Shown: positions 21,344 through 33,560 of the stretch, one piece after another | Layout: each line of letters begins with the position of its first letter | How positions within the stretch are numbered: position 1 is the stretch's first letter | Source of the DNA: Megalonaias nervosa | Taxonomy: Eukaryota; Mollusca; Bivalvia; Unionida; Unionidae | Direction of reading: 5' to 3' | Assembly: GCA_016617855.1 (NCBI GenBank) | Contig: JAECUM010004341.1 | Span: 1-64,000, forward strand | DNA: 64,000 bases | Notes under the pieces: generated by a model | Seen by the model: only the letters and a program-made list of their open reading frames with translations | Told to the model about the DNA's origin: nothing | Databases searched by the model: none | Made by a program: the position numbers and the translations under genes

Positions 21344-24300
21344 AAAAATAAGATTAGAAATAGAAAGTTATATTTGTGGTAAAATCATTTATCATGCTAA
21401 AAGTATAATGGACATCAATTACTGTCCTCGAAAGGCACAAGCTACAAGTTATGAATTCAAAACCATTTCACCTTCCCGTTTACATGCTAATAACAACTTG
21501 AGTTTCGGATTTAAATCGATAATATATATAGTCTTTACTGCAAACGAAAATTGTTCCAGATTCCTGTTTTCCAATTTCAGTCTTATATTGCAGTTTTTAT
21601 TCTAAAAAGCACTACATCAGACCATGGCTGTTTATTTCCCCATTGCATAACCTTAATCTAATCTGAATATTTTGTTCATTATGTCCTCCAAAAGCAAGCT
21701 TCTGGTCGCGCAATAAAGATGCCAGACATCGCATGATTAGAATTGTCTAAGAAGCATCTCTCTATTTCAGTACATGTTGCAAAAATAACTGATTTCATTC
21801 ACGGTGTATATTCGACTTAAAGATTTATCTTTAATCATATCCAGGGCCGGACTAAGGACAATTGGACCCTGAGACTCCAAAGAAACAGAAAGACAGTGTC
21901 AGCTCTGAGGAGAAGAAGAGTCAGTCTCCAAAATTTGTGACAAAATTTAAGGAAGCGTGGAAAAGTGAATTATCAATTCTGTGATGTACATCCTTGATAT
22001 CTGAATAATATATAACCTTCATAGTTGTATGGGTATATTTTTGCATATAAAGTGATTTGAGCAGTCGACAACAGAATACGTTGAAAAGTTGAAAATATAA
22101 TAAAGTATAAAATAATCCTCTGTCTGTTTTATAAACAAAATATACACACAGTAACATATAGTTAGAGAAACACTTTTACAATAATGAGATTGTATATTTC
22201 TTACAAAATACTGTACAGGTATTTCGCATTAATCAGCACCAGACAAAAAATCTTAACCATCATTTGTTTCCACCAATAATGACGAATCGCAGTTCATGAC
22301 TGTCCAAAAGAACTGACTCTCGGGGTTTTAGTTTTGACTCATGAGATTTTCATTTTGACTCCGAGATTTTGGGGTCAAGTGTCAACTAACTATTCAGTTT
22401 GGAAATCTATTGAGAACCTTGAGACAACTGATGTGACTGTCAATTCCTCGGCCACTGCTATGTAATTTTGTCAAGTCATCATATGAACTGCCTAGTTTCT
22501 GTTAGATTTTATCTCGTAATATACCCATACATGCCAACACCTCGAGAGGTGTAAGCATAATTATTGTTAGAATTACAGCAGATATGAAAACAAAATTACT
22601 GTTAGTTTTGCTACTAACCTGGTTCTGCAGCTGGTCAAAATTCTTGTCACAAAGGGCAAATATCCATATGGATTTGAACCAGAATACAAATAAAAAATAC
22701 ACTGAAAACTTATTTGTGTTCAGCACTCACTATAACTGTCAACATGTGTAACTTTCACTGAATGATAGTGACCTGGAATTCTGCAAAGAGCAGGATCATG
22801 TGCTGAAAGTGTTTTATTCCATTGTTCTCTATATATTATGTCCTTGTATAATCAAGATTTGGTTATATATACATGCCAACCATTACACTTTTTGTGTAAT
22901 CATTACCCTTTTTTTTAACCAAATTACATTTTACGTTGGCCTGTATATGGATTATGCTTTTTGGTTCATTAAGAAACAAAGTAAAAAGTGAAGTAATAAA
23001 AAGTTGGGGGTTTTTTAAATTTTTATTATCATCTCTTTAATTCCACTCATGTAAATCTTGATTATTGAAAGTCCAATGTTGTATTACCAGCTATCAATTA
23101 CTAACATTTAAAAAATCTCAGTATTTAAAATCAAATGAATTTTCATTAATCAACTTCAACTTAAGTTCAGATTTAGTATATTTGTTCAGTTAATGAAAAT
23201 ACCGATTTGTGTGTTTGTATTTCCAGAAATATTACAAATTTGTTTATCATATTCTTTGACAAGTTTGAGTCTTAATTTCATTATTTAAACATGATGTTTG
23301 TGAAAAAGATTTCGCTGCATTTGTAAGGATGGTCAACTGGTTAGCAAAATCGACAACTGTCAACAAATTATATACCTGTATAATGAAAACAAATCATTCC
23401 AGCATGTTTGTTTAAAAACATGTCTTTTATACAAACTTTGTAACAGATTTAGAAAAACTACCAGCTAAGTTTTTTTTTTTTTTACAATGGGTTCTTTTCA
23501 TGGAAACAAGGTAATCTTGTTAGATCAATAACAGGAAGTTTCATATTAAAGAATAAAACCCCATCCAATAAATGCAACAGAAACCATTTTTAATTAACCC
23601 TAACATACTCTGTTAACATAACACAGGCTAAAGTGATGTCAGGACCATCCTCATTACTAAAATACACGTAAATCCCTAGCACCACATCATAAAAACCTTG
23701 ATATCAGTGAGGTGTATGTTTAGTCATCATTCTTACCAGACAACTTACACTGGGTCCACATCATACTGTATGTACACATGCTTGGCTGCCCAAAGAGATG
23801 CGGGGAGTCGACATTATTGGTATTTTCCAGTAGATCCTGGGCATGTAATTTGTTATTGGCTCACGAGCACGCAAGATGATAATCATCTCTGAATACTTTA
23901 AGTTAGCACATTTATTAGCTTCAATTTTTTACTTTAAATTCTTTGGGAGTAATGCCTCAAAACTTTAACTGCCTCAATTTTGTATTTATACTCCAAAATG
24001 TACTTTCATGTACAGAGTACTCTTTCACATTAAAGTAAGAGTACTTTATCTCCTTACACATAAGAGTACAAACATGTTGATTTTCACAACTCCAGTAAGA
24101 AGTAATCAATTATAGTGCACTCCACCCTACGTCTAGTTAGTTCAACATTAAAAAAGCTGTTATTCCCATCAATATAAATGTGTCACATTATCTTAATATG
24201 TTCAAAGGACTATTCAGTAACAAGGATGTTCATGGTCTTAGTCCTACTGACGCTGTTTTTCTGCTGTTGTGTTAACATGATCTCTTAGTATTATCATCAG

Positions 24301-24997
24301 CAGCAGCCAAGTGCAAGATCAGTAAGCCGAAAACTTCAATCAGACAGCTTCTGTAGAAATTTCTTGCAATGCTATTGACAGCATACACATTACAAATCTC
24401 TGTACGGTCAATAGGCATTTACATTCCATTTGGAATTTAAAATGCCTCATATAGCATGATTCTTAATGCAATTAACTTTATGTGATTTCCATCGTGTGAA
24501 TACATGGGCAATAACTTTAATTGCAAGGTTTGAGGTGTGTCAGTTTTCTCCTTTCTTTTATTAGTTTTAACACCACTTTAAACACATTATTGGCTATATC
24601 ATGCCAATAAAATAGGAGTTAACTGCTTTCCCCCGTAAATACATGTTGGGGCATGTATATGCTGCACCTTACCTTCCCGGCTTCTAGATAATAACAATAT
24701 TAAAATGGATGTTTCACTCCCTGCATTAGAACTGTCTTTTTGTTAAATACAGTCTTAAACATAACAAGCACATCCAATTACATTCAAGATCACCTAACGA
24801 CTGGATTACACACCTTGTGCAAGTTTTAACCATATAAACCCATATACCAAACCTGATCAAAATCGATTAAAAAAATATGGATTCCTTGGTGTTAACATGC
24901 AACTGTTCACAGACAGACTGATAATGATGGCTCAGTGGCAAAAACACTGTACAAATTGTCAAGCTAAACACAAACCTAAACCTTAAGCAACTTTTCA
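21344..24997. other. Probable 5' UTR intron and non-coding flank
   Basis: No supported gene. Short frames (22502-22726, 23698-23892) lack coding features. If the acceptor at 21341 is used, part of this belongs to the amine oxidase 5' intron. Confidence 0.4.
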
Positions 24998-25118
24998 GTG
25001 ACTATGACATTGATCCAGATCAATGACTATGACTATGACATTGATCCAGATCAATGACTATGACTATGACATTGATCCAGATCAATGACTATGACTATGA
25101 CATTGATCCAGATCAAAG
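24998..25118. repeat. 31-bp tandem repeat, about 3.8 copies
   Basis: The unit ATGACTATGACTATGACATT plus GATCCAGATCA is repeated almost without change, so the array is recent. It contains its own 6-bp repeat, ATGACT. Confidence 0.93.
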
Positions 25119-25821
25119 GGGCAAGTGTGTTTATCACAGTATTAATTGTCTAAGGTGACGGATGATTGAGGAAATAAGAAGAAAAGAAAATACCTGAACC
25201 AAAACATGTCCTTGTAAAAACAACTTTCTGCCCCATAAAGTACATGTTGAACATTTTAACTTGCATAAATAATCAAAATCAAGTTCCAATGGTACTTTCG
25301 AGTTCTATAAATAGCATACAGGAATAATGCATATGCATTCGAACATCTATGACTGTTAGCGTGGAAGCTCATGATTCCATGTAAACAGAACATTAGTGTA
25401 ATTGTACATTCTTGCAGAAGAAATGCATTTTGTGGAAATCCACATACATTTACAGACATGTGATTAGTTTGACCAAGAAGAAGAAGAAATACAAGACAGC
25501 ACAAAAGATACAATTGAACTAGGTGCTTCTAACCTAAAGTGCATGGAAAATGGCCTAAAATAATGTGATATGAGAATAATGGTTGAGTTAAAACAAATAT
25601 ACCAATGCTGCATTATTAATGATCAAGTTGGTACCATAATTTCCAGTCGATGCTTGCTGCAAATTTAAATCACAGTGACATTTTATAATAATGATGGTGG
25701 AATGGATATGCATTCAATATAATGGATAAGGGTATTATTACAGGAAATTAACATGCAGTGAAGGCGTAAATATATACTCTCATCCTCATGAATTTGACCT
25801 TTAATTGTGTGCATGTTGTTA

Positions 25822-26065
25822 TTGTTGTAGGGTTTAATGCCATTTTTCAGCACAAGATAGGGTATACATGGCAGCCAGTATAAATGGTGGAGGAAGAACC
25901 CTGGAAAACCCCGGGAAAACTACCAAACCACGAGAAGCTACTGGCAAACTTTCTCACGTACCCACGTTAGCCGAGCCCGAGACTAAAACCCACTCAGACA
26001 GGTGAGATGAAAGTGATCCGGAACGGTGAATGCTTTATAGTCCACTCGGCCACTCAGGGCCCCAA
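25822..26065 (-). mobile_element. tRNA-derived SINE, Ser/Leu-type head
   Basis: Reading the minus strand from 26065, GAGTGGCCGAGTGG is a good box A of the tRNA-Ser/Leu type. GGGTTTTAGTCTC stands where box B should be. The body contains GGTTTTCCAGGGTTCTTCC and a GGCATTAAACCC end. This resembles a widespread mollusc repeat I know from other genomes; the exact family was not checked. Confidence 0.7.
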
Positions 26066-28652
26066 CTGAATGCAAGACTGCAATGCATGCTATCTACATA
26101 ACCATAAATGACTTGCATAATCTTAACCACAAAGTTATGGTGACATGCCAATATATCAAGTCTTGAACTAAAACCCCACATTTAGAGAGATGAAACTGAA
26201 TGTGCTTGTACTATGATAATCTGACAGTGTTTCAAATACCACTTTCTTGGTTCTGTCTAAAATGTTAACATATTCGTTTGTTTTATCTTGGCCTTAGCTA
26301 TAAAGCCATTTAAGATATTAAGAAGAATCTATGTACAAGATACAGAGAGAATGTTTGTATACCATGTTCTATATCATTTCTCAATGTCAAGGTTAAGCAA
26401 GAACATTTGTGATGTCATGTTAAATTATGATATAGCTATTGTTGCATTTATTAACAACCGTCTTCAATTAGACATTATTTTAACACATTGTCATTTCATC
26501 CTTCTGTTAACATTTACTTGGCTAGCCCATAACTTTATGACAGCTGGAGAGATTTCAGGAAACCCTGCACATCTATAGACCATAACTAGACAGTATGTCT
26601 CACAACTTCACAGCAAGGCAAGCAAAATTGTAATTATGTGATTTCAAATATTTTTTGGTTCATAATTTTTAAACTACTTTAGATATTTTAACAAAACCTG
26701 AATCAATTATAAATCATAATTAGTGATATCATAGCCATGACTTCAGTCTCAAGCTCAAGGTCACAGTTAAATATAAATCAGCACCCTCTGTCCATGTACA
26801 GGTACAATATTGGAAGCAATGAAATTATTTTCATGCAACTTTAGCCTGCGGTATATACAGACTTGATAGTGTCTGTGTATTCATAGTCATATCCTCTGCC
26901 CCAAAAAGTTAAAGTCAAAAACAATGGAGGTCAGTGACCCGCTTCTTTATCTAGGCTGTCACTTTTTTGTTTTTACAAGTTCATATATTTTGATGAAATT
27001 TTATCCAGTTGTACACTTTATGATGCACCTGGCAGGATTGTAGTTCTAAGATCAAGGTTATTGGTAGGAAAAATGGCACGAGATGGGTATGTAATGCACG
27101 GTGTGGTACTCTTGTTAGTTAAAGCCTCGAGGTTGTATCGCATCTCATTGTTTTAGTTTCATATTCAAGATCGAAGTGTGGATTTTGAGAAGGTTTTCCA
27201 CATGCTGTTGCCATTGACCAATATGACACTAATGTGAAATAGTGGGTGTTTTGAGTATGTCAGACTTATACAACTTTGTCATGTTATTTTATCAATTTTA
27301 TGTGCATGGAGCTGTAACAATATAGGGTCAATAATTGATAGAAGAGAAGATCAAGCTGACATGATGCTTTTTTTGATAATTTCTTCTTCAAATAACTTTC
27401 CATTAATTTCAATATGAAACAGATGTTGGTGCCAAAGAACTCTGTACATAAACTTTATGTGAAATTGGCTTAGATCATGAGGAGTATTCAAGTTACTGGA
27501 GCTTTGGATAGTGAGGCATGACACGTACAGCATCATTCATTATTCATTTATCATCTGTCATGCATTAACTTAGAAGTGACATTTTAGTTCCCATAGTAAT
27601 CAGATCAAAAATACAATTTGACATATAAAGAAATAACTATATTTGGTTAAACATTATCACAGTATTTTTAAGCAAGTTCTATTTTTGACAGCTTCCATAG
27701 CAACCATTAAAACATCCCTAGCAACCAGGTGGAAAATACATTTTTATAATTATCTCCCCCCAAAATACACTGAACATTTTAAGAAAGTATTGGAGGAATT
27801 ATTTATTATAACATCATCTACAAACAAATGTGTGTATCTTGGTCCCCATGACAGCCAGGTAAGAAACATAATTTTCACACCTTCTTTAAAATCACTTCAT
27901 TTAACGTTGTCAAACTTTCAAGAAATGTTCAATGTGACATGTTTTAGTTGATCTAATTTTGTATAGCCTCCATAGCAAAACATGCACATTTAACATCTGC
28001 CAGAAGGGAGAGAGAGCACCTGGATTTATTTTCAAACCCAAAATATTTTTTTCGATTACCTCAAGATTGTTAATTTTTTCAGCTAATATTATTGAATATA
28101 ATATGTTCTTGATCCACAAATTAGAGCAAGATTTTTTTAAAAGTTATCTGAGGGCTGGAAATATGTAAGCAATATTATCAGTGTCAAGCTCTATTTTTAG
28201 ACAAGGAAAGCCCTGCATATGTCGAAGTTGGCCATTTTTAAACGCAATTTTCAGCCTAATTTGACTGAACAGTTTTGACATTTCGAATCAAACAGAGAAA
28301 AATGAAAGCAAAGAAAAATGTCTGAAAAATACAAAATAGAGCCCTTTTAATGTGGGATTGACAACAAATATTAAATACGGTGAGTGTTCCAGCTGACCTT
28401 CTTTGTTTCTTTTCCAAAAACGAATATTTTGTTGCCATTTTATACAAATTTTTGCCATTACCCATCTGCATTTCCAATGTACATGTTCAAAAATATATAT
28501 TTAAAAAACAACATGATGGGCAGTTGTGTATGGCCCATTATTGAAACAATTCAATTTAAGAATGGAAAAATTCATATGATAGAAAGATTACATAAAAATT
28601 GTTCCTTACCTTTGCTAGGCATAAAATAATACAGCAAATGATCCACTGCAAG
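26066..28652. other. Non-coding, no supported gene
   Basis: Several frames of 60-100 codons occur (26288-26578, 27643-27951) but neither composition nor splice context supports them. Repeated CCATAGCAACC-like phrases near 27690-27970 suggest an old degenerate tandem repeat. Confidence 0.45.
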
Positions 28653-28755
28653 TATCATATATAATTGCTTTCAAGTCAACTCCAACTGAAAACAACATAG
28701 ATCCTGATATGCCGTAACATAATGTGATGGCAGATCAGAGCTGAAGTTGTTTGCT
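28653..28755. mobile_element. Degenerate copy of the three-stem inverted-repeat element
   Basis: ATCATATATAATTGCTTTCA resembles the outer arm, and AACATAGATCCTGATATGCC with GGCAGATCAGAGCTG forms the second inner hairpin seen in the copies at 49263, 53844 and 55213. The right outer arm is poorly preserved. Confidence 0.5.
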
Positions 28756-29604
28756 TTACTGATTGCTAGCAACAGCATTGCACTTAATCTAAGCATCTAA
28801 GCTTACAACAGGTTCAGTTTGGAGTGATTATACTTAGGGCATGAATGAAAATTTAGTGAAACTGGTATTTGTTTATTATTTCACAGCACTGGTGTTACTG
28901 AGTTGTTAATCTCAAGATGGAAAGCTAATAATTCACTCCAGGTACCATCACATTTGAGTCAACTTTATCTTCTGATGTAGATTTAATCACCTTAATTACA
29001 GTTAATTAAGTTAGCAAGTGTATTTGTCTTTCAATTATATTTGTGTACACTACTCAACAGGCAAGTAATGGAAACAGCTAGCTCCAGAGGTTAATGCAAT
29101 AATGTTCCTGTTTTTACCACAGTCATGAATGTAGACAGTGCTGACACAAACTGAATGTAGTACATTATAATTGGCAGCACAAAATAACTGTAGGATAAAG
29201 GTGTCAAAGGGTATCTGGGTACTTGCCCGTTCATAATTACCCGGGTAATAAAATTAGATATGGGGTACCTGTTCAGTTCATGTTTTTTAAAAAAATGTTT
29301 CCGAGTTCAGATCAAAGATTACATCTAGCGACATCAGGAGTGAGTGAGACACAAAATAACGAGCACAGTTTGAAGCTCGTGTTATGTGACATTGATTGTT
29401 AAACTCCTGTTGGACAAGTAAGGTTAATTGTAAACAAATCTGAAAATGGCGAGGACCAAGCAGACGCACTTTTAAAAGGACCAAGCAGTTTTTAGAAGCC
29501 AAAGTACTTTACAAATGGGAATTTGACAATCACAGAACTAAAAACAAAACTACACTTAAAATAGTACAAGAGACAACTGGAAAAGATCTTTATTTCTAAA
29601 GCAA

Positions 29605-31005
29605 ATGAACGGTGAAGTAAGCTCACGAGAGAAACAAGATGCACGAGTAAAAATGGCTGCCTACAAAGCAAACAAAGAAGTAAGGCAAATGGAGAAATTT
29701 TTTAAGACAAAAAGAATTGAGACACCAGAAGGAGCATTCTTAGAATGTCTATATAGAGAAGGAACGCAAGAACTGGACACATCCAAAATACCCAGAGATC
29801 TGGTACCAGGAACGGCAGATGTCATGATCGCAATCAAGGTCTTAAACCCGGAATATGTGAAAAACATATTTTCAATCAACCCAAATGGATACAAGGGATA
29901 TATAGTAAGACCGAAAGGGACACAACCTGTACTGCCGAATGGAGAAATGACAATCAAAGGACAAACAGTGACAGTGAGAGAACCCACACCGATCAGGCGT
30001 AAAATAAAAAAACAAACGGGAGAGCTACACATATCAGACATCCCACTGGAAATACCTCTGGAAGCAACAGTGGAAAAGTTTGAAGGAAAGTTCAACATTA
30101 AAGTAACGTCATCCAAATTAGCTACCATCCCTATGACAAAGATCTATAATGGAACAAGGATTTTTGAAATCGAGAAAAGCAAATTGAAGGAGATAAAACG
30201 AGCATTTTACCTTTTTGGCTTTTTAGCAAAATCATGGTATAAGGGATGTATTTATGATAGAACATGTAACAGATGTGGGAACAAAGGACACGCTCCACAT
30301 AAATGCCCAAAAAATACAGGCGACAAAGAACAACAGCAACAGCAACAACAACGACAAAATCCAAAACAACAAATAGACAATACGAATCCTAAACAACTAC
30401 AGCAGGATCTAGAACAACAGAAGCAACAACAGCAACAACAACAACAGCAACAGTCACAACACCTCAAATCAAAATCCAGCAACAAGGAAGCCTGTCAGAA
30501 AATAGACAATCCAAAACAACAGCAGATGCAATCACAAAATGAACAAGGAAAAACATCTACACAACAACAGCAACATCAAAGACAGCTAAAACAACAAGAA
30601 CAATTGCATACACAACCAAGGATAACAGAACAGCAACAAACACCACAGATGCCAAGGACAAATACTAATCCAAGTTCACAAATGCAACAGGCATTGACAC
30701 TGGCAACACTAGGGGCAGAAACAACAAAGGAGAAAGAAACTAAGAGAGAACAAAGAAAAGCCAAAAGAAGGAAAAAGAGAGAAGAAGAAGAAATGCAGAA
30801 AAAAGAAACGGGTTACCTACTTGAACATGATGAATATCTTGATGGAGAATGGATTAAGCAAGCAGAGCAGAGTATTGAAACACAAAATGAATGGAGGAAA
30901 GTGATAGAACAACAAAAACAAGAACAAGAACAAGAAAAACGGAAAGAAGAAGAATGGCAACAAAATTATACAGAATATCTTGCCGCTTTAAATAAAGTAA
31001 TTTAA
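29605..31005 (+). CDS. Gag-like CCHC zinc-knuckle protein of a retroelement
   Basis: This 466-residue intronless protein is not a recognised host gene. Residues about 130-210 look like an RRM-type fold found in many retroelement ORF1/gag proteins (ELHISDIPLEIPLEATVEKF and following). One zinc knuckle follows at about 220-234: CNRCGNKGHAPHKC, exactly CX2CX4HX4C. Then come a long Gln-rich tract from CAA/CAG runs (about 240-350), a Lys/Arg/Glu-rich segment and an acidic C-terminus. Such proteins coat retroelement RNA. AATAAA at 30991-30996 overlaps the last codons and 72 As begin at 31009, the mark of a copied polyadenylated RNA. No reverse transcriptase, LTR or second frame is present. Upstream, 29444-29596 is open in another frame (ending TGKDLYF), so an earlier N-terminus may be lost by frameshift. 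It could also be a ZCCHC-type gag-derived retrocopy. Confidence 0.8.
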   Translation: MNGEVSSREKQDARVKMAAYKANKEVRQMEKFFKTKRIETPEGAFLECLYREGTQELDTSKIPRDLVPGTADVMIAIKVLNPEYVKNIFSINPNGYKGYIVRPKGTQPVLPNGEMTIKGQTVTVREPTPIRRKIKKQTGELHISDIPLEIPLEATVEKFEGKFNIKVTSSKLATIPMTKIYNGTRIFEIEKSKLKEIKRAFYLFGFLAKSWYKGCIYDRTCNRCGNKGHAPHKCPKNTGDKEQQQQQQQRQNPKQQIDNTNPKQLQQDLEQQKQQQQQQQQQQSQHLKSKSSNKEACQKIDNPKQQQMQSQNEQGKTSTQQQQHQRQLKQQEQLHTQPRITEQQQTPQMPRTNTNPSSQMQQALTLATLGAETTKEKETKREQRKAKRRKKREEEEMQKKETGYLLEHDEYLDGEWIKQAEQSIETQNEWRKVIEQQKQEQEQEKRKEEEWQQNYTEYLAALNKVI

Positions 31006-31008
31006 AGG

Positions 31009-31080
<72 letters not shown>
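31009..31080 (+). other. Poly(A) tract of 72 A at the 3' end of the retroelement
   Basis: Seventy-two uninterrupted As begin three bases after the stop codon and 13 bases after AATAAA. The purity indicates recent insertion. A-rich sequence continues for about 20 bp beyond. Confidence 0.95.
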
Positions 31081-31082
<2 letters not shown>

Positions 31083-32129
31083 AAAGAAAAAAAGACAAAA
31101 ATATGCACTTTTTATGAGAACTTACACTTTAGTTTTGAATATATTACAGCAATGTTTTAAGAACAATTCAGAGTTGTCCATGTTGAGTGATTTTAACAAG
31201 AAATAGGACTGACCCTTCTCCCTGATGTTACAGTCATGTCAGCATCTGTAATGTAGTGTAAACAGGAAATGTAATGAAGTATAAACAGCTGAGACAATTA
31301 ATCAGTTAATTAGCTTGTGTCGTATCAAAAGACCATTAAGCCCTTTGCAGTTGTGAAAATAAGCTATGCTTAGTCAGTGAGTTTGCTCTGTTGCTGTTCT
31401 CAGTGCCAATGGCATTGGACACAAGACTAAGCAGACTTGTGTCAGTTTATCCTTTTGATTTGACAGTGTTCTCAATTCCCATGGCATTAGACATAAAACC
31501 AAGCAGACTAGTGTCAGTTTATTCTTGTGACGTGACAATGTTCTCAATGCCATGGCATTAGTTTTATTATGAACATTTATATGTTCATATGTGTGAATAT
31601 TGGATGCTGAGGATGGTTGGACTTTTGAAAATAAAATATTACTTTGTTATTGTCTATTACATTTTTTTTGTTGTCAGATTTTGTTAAGAAATGGATCTTA
31701 TTGTTTTACAAGCAGGTTCACAAGTTATCCAGGCACAGACTAATAAGTGGTGTATCTAACATTACACGCTAACAAAAATAATTTTTCAGGGTAGAAATAG
31801 ATCTCTATAAAACTATACTGATCGTTATATATTGTGCGATCATCAGTGCAGCTGAAATTTTGAGGGTGGAAGGGACCTAAAACAACAGTAATGTACCACA
31901 AGTGTTAACAAATAAAGTAAGTGCTTTGGACTCTTATTATGTCAAATGCAGTAGGTATATTATTCTTTAAGCAACAATCTGTCTTGACAAAACAACAGCA
32001 AACAATTTGGATTAGTCAAACAATTTCATTTTACTTTACCTTTGTTGTTCATTTGTAAGGTGGACACATCTGCAAACACCATGTACCCAGATCTGCCATT
32101 ATATAATGCTACATTAGATTTGTCAGTAT
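31081..32129. other. Non-coding; short tandem repeat at 31388-31561
   Basis: Apart from the 71-bp repeat listed separately, no gene is seen. 32077-32125 (GTACCCAGATCTGCC...) resembles a fragment of the three-stem element's inner hairpin. Confidence 0.45.
31388..31561. repeat. 71-bp tandem repeat, about 2.3 copies
   Basis: Units begin with CTCAGTGCCAATGGCATT at 31400, CTCAATTCCCATGGCATT at 31471 and CTCAATGCCATGGCATTA at 31543. Each carries AAGCAGACTTGTGTCAGTTT. Confidence 0.85.
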
Positions 32130-33560
32130 TATTCATTCTAGGTTAAAGGTCGAAGGTCAGTGTCACTAAAGTAAAGTAAACAAAAATGGTTTCCACGGAA
32201 TAACTCACTTTCTCCACCATCTTCAGTTAACAAACTTGTGGATGGCTTGTACTTGGGGAAAGTAAGAATCTTTTTTATATGGGGCTTAAAAGGTCAATTT
32301 CACTGTAACTGACAGAAAAAAAATGGTTTCTGCACAATAACTCAAGTTCTTCACCATCTACAATTGCCAAACTTTGTGAGTGAGTTGCATTTGCCCATAG
32401 ATTTTGGATCAGAAAGTCCAAGATTAAGGTCATTGTGACTAAAAAACATTTCTTCCACAAAATAATGGACTGCTACGGTGGCCTAAGTGGTTAGAGCATC
32501 CATCTTGGATGCAGGTCATGGATTTTAACCCCAGCCAAGTTATGCCAAAGACATAAAAATAGTACCAGCAGGTGCCTTGTTTGGTACTCAGTATTAAGAG
32601 GTTAAGTGTTAGGACTGGTGGGCCTGGTGTCAGGATAATGTGACTGGGTGGAACATGATGCTGCATGGCTGTGGCATGATGCCCCAATGCTAGGCATCAC
32701 TATAAACTGCCACACTGCAGACATCTTGGCGATATGACTGAAAAATTATTACAGCTATGTTAAAAATCTAAATAACATATACCACAAAATAGCATTAGTT
32801 TTACATCACATATGTGGACCACAATTTGTAGATGGCTTGCACTGGGATAAGAAAAAAGCCTGTTGATTTTATTGTCAAAAGTTCATTGTTATTATGAATG
32901 GAAGAAGTAAAATGGTTTCATACAAAAACATTAGTTCTATATACATACCTGTACCAACCCTTTGGATGGCTTGCACTTAGGGTAGGAAGAATCCTTTAGA
33001 TTTTGGGATAAAAAGGTCAAACATTATGGTGACTGACTGAAAGAACATTAATGGATTCTGTAAAACAAATTCTGGTTAGTGTCCATGTGCCTTCACTAAT
33101 ATTTGTGGATGACTTACACTTTGAGTTAAAAAGAAGCCTTTTGATTTTGGGATCAAAATGTCAAGGTTAAGGTTGCTGATTGATAAAAGAAAAATTGCTT
33201 TTGCGTAATAACTTTAATTTTAAACCATATCCCATGATCAAGTTTGTGGAGGGGGTATTCTTAAGGTATGGAAAATGACTTGATTGTGGGGTAAAAGGTC
33301 AGGATCATTGCAGCTCAAAGAAAAATTGTTTTGCAGAATAACATTTGTTCTAAAGCAAGTTCCTTGACCAAATATTTTGGGGAGAGCATACACTGAGGGT
33401 AATAAAAAAAATCATTACGTTCTGGGGTCTACAAATTAGAGGTCACAGCCATGGTAGTCTATTAAGAAATTAAGGTTTCTGCATATTAAGTTTAGTTATG
33501 ATCATATACCTTGACATAAGGTCTAGGGCATTGAGACCCATTGGTCAATAATCTTCAATC
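32130..33560. repeat. Degenerate array of about 150-bp units (array A)
   Basis: Each unit contains in order a 'TTCTGCACAATAACTCAAGT'-like block, 'CCAAACTTTGTGGATGGCTT', 'GAAAGCCTATTGATTTTGGG' and 'TCAAAAGGTCAAGGTCACTG', with heavy divergence. The order of variant units towards the right end, including GGTCATTGAGACCCATTGGTCAATAATCTT-like text, is repeated in array B (36530-37360). This type of repeat is familiar from mollusc introns. Confidence 0.75.
32464..32781 (+). mobile_element. tRNA-derived SINE with target-site duplication
   Basis: The head contains box A TGGCCTAAGTGG and a weak box B (GGATTTTAACCCC). The body has TAGGACTGGTGGGCCTGGTG, TAATGTGACTGGGTGGAACA and a GATATGACTGAAAAATTATT end. 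CCACAAAATA flanks it at 32454-32463 and 32782-32791. Removing the element restores one intact unit of the surrounding 150-bp array, so both ends of the insertion are defined. The body resembles a SINE common in bivalve genomes; this was not checked against a library. Confidence 0.85.

Noticed and set aside
22622..22690. CTGCAG acceptor followed by an open peptide LVKILVTKGKYPYGFEPEYK
   Set aside because: A stop follows with no donor before it, and no partner exon was found.
28887..28941. Exon-like stretch with acceptor TTATTTCACAG, open frame TGVTELLISRWKANNSLQ and donor CAG|GTACCA
   Set aside because: It ends in phase 0, while the next known plus-strand exon needs one carried base. It is short and the donor is weak. 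It cannot be joined to the gene as described.
29446..29475. ATG followed by MARTKQT, the start of histone H3
   Set aside because: After seven codons the frame reads H-F-stop and nothing histone-like follows. AGGACCAAGCAG is repeated 25 bp later, so it looks like chance within the 5' part of the retroelement.
30252..30764. Cysteine-rich minus-strand frames
   Set aside because: They are the antisense of the CAA/CAG glutamine tract of the gag-like protein.
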